NCBI RefSeq assembly: GCF_019173455.1
Contig: NZ_JADPQH010000002.1
Span: forward strand, 77,490 to 141,489
Reading direction: 5' to 3'
DNA: 64,000 nucleotides
From: Nesterenkonia sp. Act20
GTDB lineage: Bacteria > Actinomycetota > Actinomycetes > Actinomycetales > Micrococcaceae
Shown here: piece by piece, positions 60,965 through 64,000 of the stretch
Layout of the letters: each line of letters begins with the position of its first letter
Numbering within the stretch: position 1 is the first letter of the stretch
Made by a program: the position numbers and the translations under genes
The notes under the pieces: generated by a model
Database searches by the model: none
Told to the model about the DNA's origin: nothing
The model's input: only the letters and a program-made list of their open reading frames with translations

Positions 60965-62440
60965 ATGAGTCCAGAGGTAGTCGGGTTCGCGATCGTGCTG
61001 CTGGCATCGGTGATGCTGCTCGGCAAATACGTCCGCGTGAAAGTGCCGTTCATCCAGAAGCTGCTCCTACCCAGCGCCATCATCGCCGGATTCATCGGTC
61101 TCATCGTCGGCCCACAGGTGATCGGTCGACTCGGAGAACCCCTCGGTTGGGCCTGGCTGGAAGATGGCGGACTGCTCACCACCGGGATCGTGGACATCTG
61201 GGCCGAGCTGCCCGGCCTGCTGATCTCCGTCGTCTTCGCCACCCTGTTCCTGGGCTCGCGCATCCCCTCCCCCGTCCGCGTGGCTAAGCTGGTCGGCCCG
61301 CAGCTCTCCATTGGAGTGGCCTACGGCTCGGGCCAGTACGTCGTCGGAATCGTGCTCGGACTGCTGGTGCTCTCCCCGCTGCTCGGGGTCGATCCCGTCT
61401 TCGGCGCACTGATCGAGATCGCCTTCGAGGGTGGGCACGGCACCGCGGCAGGAATGGCCCCGGCCTTCGATGACATGGGCATCCCGGAAGCCACCGACCT
61501 CGCCCTGGCCATCGCCACCGTAGGCCTGGTCTTCGGCATCATCATCGGCATCTCCGTGATCAACTGGGGCGTGCGCACCGGGCGCACACGCGTCATCAAG
61601 AATGTGTCCGAACAGTCGAAGTCCGAGCTGCGGGGACTCTACAGCGACAAGGAGAACATCTCTGCCGGACGGATGACATCACGACCCAGCTCGATCGAAC
61701 CGCTGACGCTGCACGTCGCCGTCGTCGGGCTGGCCATCATCATCGGGTGGCTCATCCTCGAGGGGCTCGTGTGGGTCGAGAATCAGCTCTGGGGGCAGCC
61801 CGGATCACCCTGGTCCGAGGACGGGCTGACGCTGCTGGGCTATGTTCCGCTCTTTCCACTGGCCATGATCGGCGGCGTGATCGTCCAGGTGGTCCTTGAT
61901 CGCACCGGCAACACCAGCCTTCTGGACCACGAGACCATGAAGCGCATCCAGGGCCTCGCCCTGGACATCCTGATCGTCGCGGCCCTGGCGACAATCTCCC
62001 TGGACGCCATCGCCGCCTACTGGGAGACCTTCCTGATCCTCTCGGTGGCGGGCATCCTGTTCTGCACCACCATCCTGCTGGTCTTCACTCCGCGCATCAT
62101 CCCGGAGTTCTGGCTGGAGCGCGGCATCGCAGACTTCGGCCAATCCATGGGTGTGACCGCCACCGGCCTGGTGCTGCTGCGGGTGGCAGACCCTTACGAC
62201 GAATCACCTGCCCTGGAGGCCTTCGGCTATAAGCAGCTGTTCTTCGAGCCGTTCTTCGGCGGCGGACTGATCACCGCGTTGGCCATTCCGCTCATGATGG
62301 CCACCGGCAGCGTCTACATCGTGCTGATTCCGATGGCGGTGCTGTTCATCGTCTCGCTGGTGGCCGGCAGGATCTACTACAAGGGAGTGCGCTCAGGACG
62401 CTGGGCCGGCCCTCCCGCAAAGGTGGACCAGCCCACCTAG
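60965..62440 (+). CDS. gltS: GltS-family sodium:glutamate (carboxylate) symporter
   Basis: A 491-residue, ten-to-twelve-segment membrane protein of the GltS family. Motifs: LLLPSAIIAGFIGLIVGPQV and ISVVFATLFLG in the first half, IAFEGGHGTAAGMAPAFDDM (the GGHG re-entrant loop), and DFGQSMGVTATGLVLLRVAD with the second GxxxT loop. GltS takes up glutamate with Na+, though relatives with other carboxylates exist. The ATG at 60965 has GGAGAGG upstream; an ATG at 60927 is possible. Its position after qsuB raises the thought of a shikimate- or aromatic-acid carrier, but nothing in the sequence shows it. Confidence 0.88.
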   Translation: MSPEVVGFAIVLLASVMLLGKYVRVKVPFIQKLLLPSAIIAGFIGLIVGPQVIGRLGEPLGWAWLEDGGLLTTGIVDIWAELPGLLISVVFATLFLGSRIPSPVRVAKLVGPQLSIGVAYGSGQYVVGIVLGLLVLSPLLGVDPVFGALIEIAFEGGHGTAAGMAPAFDDMGIPEATDLALAIATVGLVFGIIIGISVINWGVRTGRTRVIKNVSEQSKSELRGLYSDKENISAGRMTSRPSSIEPLTLHVAVVGLAIIIGWLILEGLVWVENQLWGQPGSPWSEDGLTLLGYVPLFPLAMIGGVIVQVVLDRTGNTSLLDHETMKRIQGLALDILIVAALATISLDAIAAYWETFLILSVAGILFCTTILLVFTPRIIPEFWLERGIADFGQSMGVTATGLVLLRVADPYDESPALEAFGYKQLFFEPFFGGGLITALAIPLMMATGSVYIVLIPMAVLFIVSLVAGRIYYKGVRSGRWAGPPAKVDQPT

Positions 62441-62453
62441 CATCACCCCCTTG

Positions 62454-62527
62454 CGTTGAGGGGCGGATTCTCCGCCTACTTCATGCGGTTCTAGGCCTGA
62501 AGTGCTCGGACTTTCCGCCGCTCAACG
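62454..62527. repeat. Hairpin intergenic repeat, copy 3
   Basis: A 74-base copy, 13 bases after the gltS stop. The left arm is CGTTGAGGGGCGGA, the right arm TCCGCCGCTCAACG (one mismatch). The inner stem has changed on both sides: ACTTCA now pairs with TGAAGT, whereas copies 1 and 2 have a different pairing here. Confidence 0.8.
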
Positions 62528-62536
62528 TGGGTGGCT

Positions 62537-63982
62537 TTACACTGGGCGGCCGTAGGTCTCGAGCAGGCGCAGCCAGACCTCGTTGACCGTGGGGAAGGCT
62601 GGGACCGCGTGCCAGAGCCGATCCAGCGGAACCTCGGCGGTGACCGCGATCGTGGCGGCCTGGAGCAGCTCGCTGACCTCGGATCCGACGAAGGTCATGC
62701 CGAGGATGACCTTGCGCTCCTCGTCGACCACCATCCGGGCGGTCCCCGTGTGGGGCTCGGACTTCACCGCCGACCCGGCGACGTCGCCGATCTCATAATC
62801 CACCACGCGGATGGTGTAGCCCGCCTCGCGGGCGGCCGCCGCGGTGAGCCCCACCGAGGCCACCTCCGGGTCACTGAAGGTGACCTGCGGGACGGCCGCA
62901 TGATCTGCGGTCGCGACATGGGCTCCCCAGGGCTGGTCCTGCACCACAGCGCCCTTCGCACGCGCCACGATCACGTCTCCCGCGGCACGGGCCTGGTACT
63001 TGCCCTGGTGGGTCAGCAGCGCCCGATGGGTCACATCGCCCACCGCGTAGAGCCAGTCGAAACCAGGCACCTGCATGGTGTCATCGGTCTCGATCCAGGT
63101 CCCCGGCTCCAGCCCGATGCTCTCCAGGCCCAGGTCCCCCGTGCGCGGGGACCGTCCAGTCGCCGCGAGCACTTCCTGAGTCAGGACGTCCTCTCCCTCC
63201 GAGACTTCGATCCGCACCTCGTCCGCCGAGCGGGAGACTCGCTCCGGGGTCGTGTTCAACCGCAGCGTCACACCCTGCTCTTCCAAGGCCTTCCCGACCA
63301 GCTCGCCGGCGAAGGGTTCCATCCCGCCGAGCAGCCCGCGGCGTGCAATCACCGTGACCTCGGCCCCCAGGGAGGCATACGCGCTGGCCATCTCGACCGC
63401 GACCACGCCGCCGCCGATGATCGCAAGGCTCTTCGGGATGGCATGCGCGCTGGTGGCCTCCCGGCTGGTCCAGGGGTGAGCCTCCGCCAAACCTTCGATC
63501 GGTGCGATGGCCGCAGCGGAGCCGGTCGCGAGAGTCACCGCGTGGCGCGCCGTGAGCTGCGTCTCCGATCCGTCCTCGGCGGTGACGGTGACCTGCTTGG
63601 GCCCGGTGAGACGACCCTGGCCGCGGATCAGGCTGATCCCGGCGCCGTCGAGCCACTTCGCCTGACCGTCGTCCTTCCATCCGCTGGTGAAGGAGTCGCG
63701 GCGAGCCAGGACGGCCTCGACGTCGAGGGTCCCGGTCACCGCCTCGGCCGCGCCGGGCACCTGCTGGGCGGAGCGCAGCGCCTGCGGAGAACGCAGCAGC
63801 ACCTTTGAGGGGATGCAGGCCCAGTAGGAGCATTCACCGCCCACCAGTTCGGCCTCGACGACGACGACGCTCAGACCGCCCTGGACCGCGCGGTCGGCCG
63901 CGTTCTCCCCCACGGCTCCACCGCCGATCACGATGACGTCGAACTCCATACCCTGGCCTGCTGCTTCGGTCTGCGGTTCCAT
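62537..63982 (-). CDS. Pyridine nucleotide-disulfide oxidoreductase (mercuric-reductase/Lpd-like)
   Basis: A 481-residue FAD-dependent disulfide reductase: [20 protein letters not shown] (FAD), the redox-active pair in [13 protein letters not shown], the NAD(P) loop [20 protein letters not shown], the second FAD motif [20 protein letters not shown] and a C-terminal dimerisation domain with [16 protein letters not shown], whose His/Glu pair completes the active site. It could be a lipoamide or mercuric-type reductase; no mer genes or dehydrogenase-complex genes are adjacent. AGGAG lies five bases before the ATG. Confidence 0.9.
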   Translation of the reverse strand: MEPQTEAAGQGMEFDVIVIGGGAVGENAADRAVQGGLSVVVVEAELVGGECSYWACIPSKVLLRSPQALRSAQQVPGAAEAVTGTLDVEAVLARRDSFTSGWKDDGQAKWLDGAGISLIRGQGRLTGPKQVTVTAEDGSETQLTARHAVTLATGSAAAIAPIEGLAEAHPWTSREATSAHAIPKSLAIIGGGVVAVEMASAYASLGAEVTVIARRGLLGGMEPFAGELVGKALEEQGVTLRLNTTPERVSRSADEVRIEVSEGEDVLTQEVLAATGRSPRTGDLGLESIGLEPGTWIETDDTMQVPGFDWLYAVGDVTHRALLTHQGKYQARAAGDVIVARAKGAVVQDQPWGAHVATADHAAVPQVTFSDPEVASVGLTAAAAREAGYTIRVVDYEIGDVAGSAVKSEPHTGTARMVVDEERKVILGMTFVGSEVSELLQAATIAVTAEVPLDRLWHAVPAFPTVNEVWLRLLETYGRPV

Positions 63983-64000
63983 AGCTGCTCCTGGTGAATA

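Noticed and set aside
1-64000. Search for rRNA, tRNA and CRISPR arrays
   Set aside because: I saw no conserved rRNA stretches, no cloverleaf with a T-loop sequence in gaps, and no regularly spaced repeats with unique spacers; the array at 53424 has no spacers.

Overview
The window looks like a chromosomal segment of a high-G+C actinobacterium, most likely Micrococcaceae. Nesterenkonia or a close relative is my guess, not a demonstrated assignment. The grounds are strong G/C bias at third codon positions, GTG starts, actinobacterial versions of YchF, Mfd, L25/Ctc and LpdA, and a complete choline-to-glycine-betaine operon typical of a salt-exposed organism. I saw no rRNA, tRNA or CRISPR array.

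Left part (1-5349). Bases 1-3013 are accessory, of lower G+C and gene-poor: an orphan lipoprotein, a GNAT acetyltransferase, and decayed traces of an IS110-type transposase and a serine recombinase. Bases 3014-5349 look like normal chromosome: a PspC protein, an SDR and a saccharopine-dehydrogenase-like protein.

Island (5591-12536). This AT-richer block lies directly downstream of the 3' end of ychF. A sequence matching the last codons of ychF recurs at its far end (5591-5613) and, more weakly, in the middle (7731-7752). I read this as two elements accreted at one attachment site. The cargo resembles anti-phage defence: a TIR-like (PF10137-type) protein with a zinc-ribbon partner, a DUF4062 protein divergent from a membrane-anchored protein, an orphan ORF, and a translationally coupled pair whose second protein carries an RNxxxH (HEPN RNase) motif. 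No integrase remains.

Core part (12513-64000). In order: ychF; betT-betB-betA (choline uptake and oxidation to glycine betaine); a phosphatase; rmuC; a DASS carboxylate symporter, an MFS and a TauE transporter; ispH; xseA-xseB; a tandem pair of near-identical alanine-type aminotransferases; an orphan OpuAC-like lipoprotein; a TPR protein; a damaged hydrolase/WYL-regulator pair; a DUF885 peptidase; a cysteine-less LpdA-type flavoprotein; a nucleoside salvage set (purine nucleoside phosphorylase, phosphopentose/hexose mutase, deoC); mfd; a CaCA exchanger; pth; and rplY.

The right end is an aromatic-acid module: a 3-oxoadipate CoA-transferase (two subunits), a beta-ketoadipyl-CoA thiolase and an IclR regulator on one strand. 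Divergent from it are a 3-dehydroshikimate dehydratase (QsuB type) and a GltS-type symporter. Three copies of a ~73-bp hairpin-forming intergenic repeat punctuate this region. The DNA between pth and its neighbour holds five 26-27-bp tandem repeats, each with a GTGACC/GGTCAC dyad.
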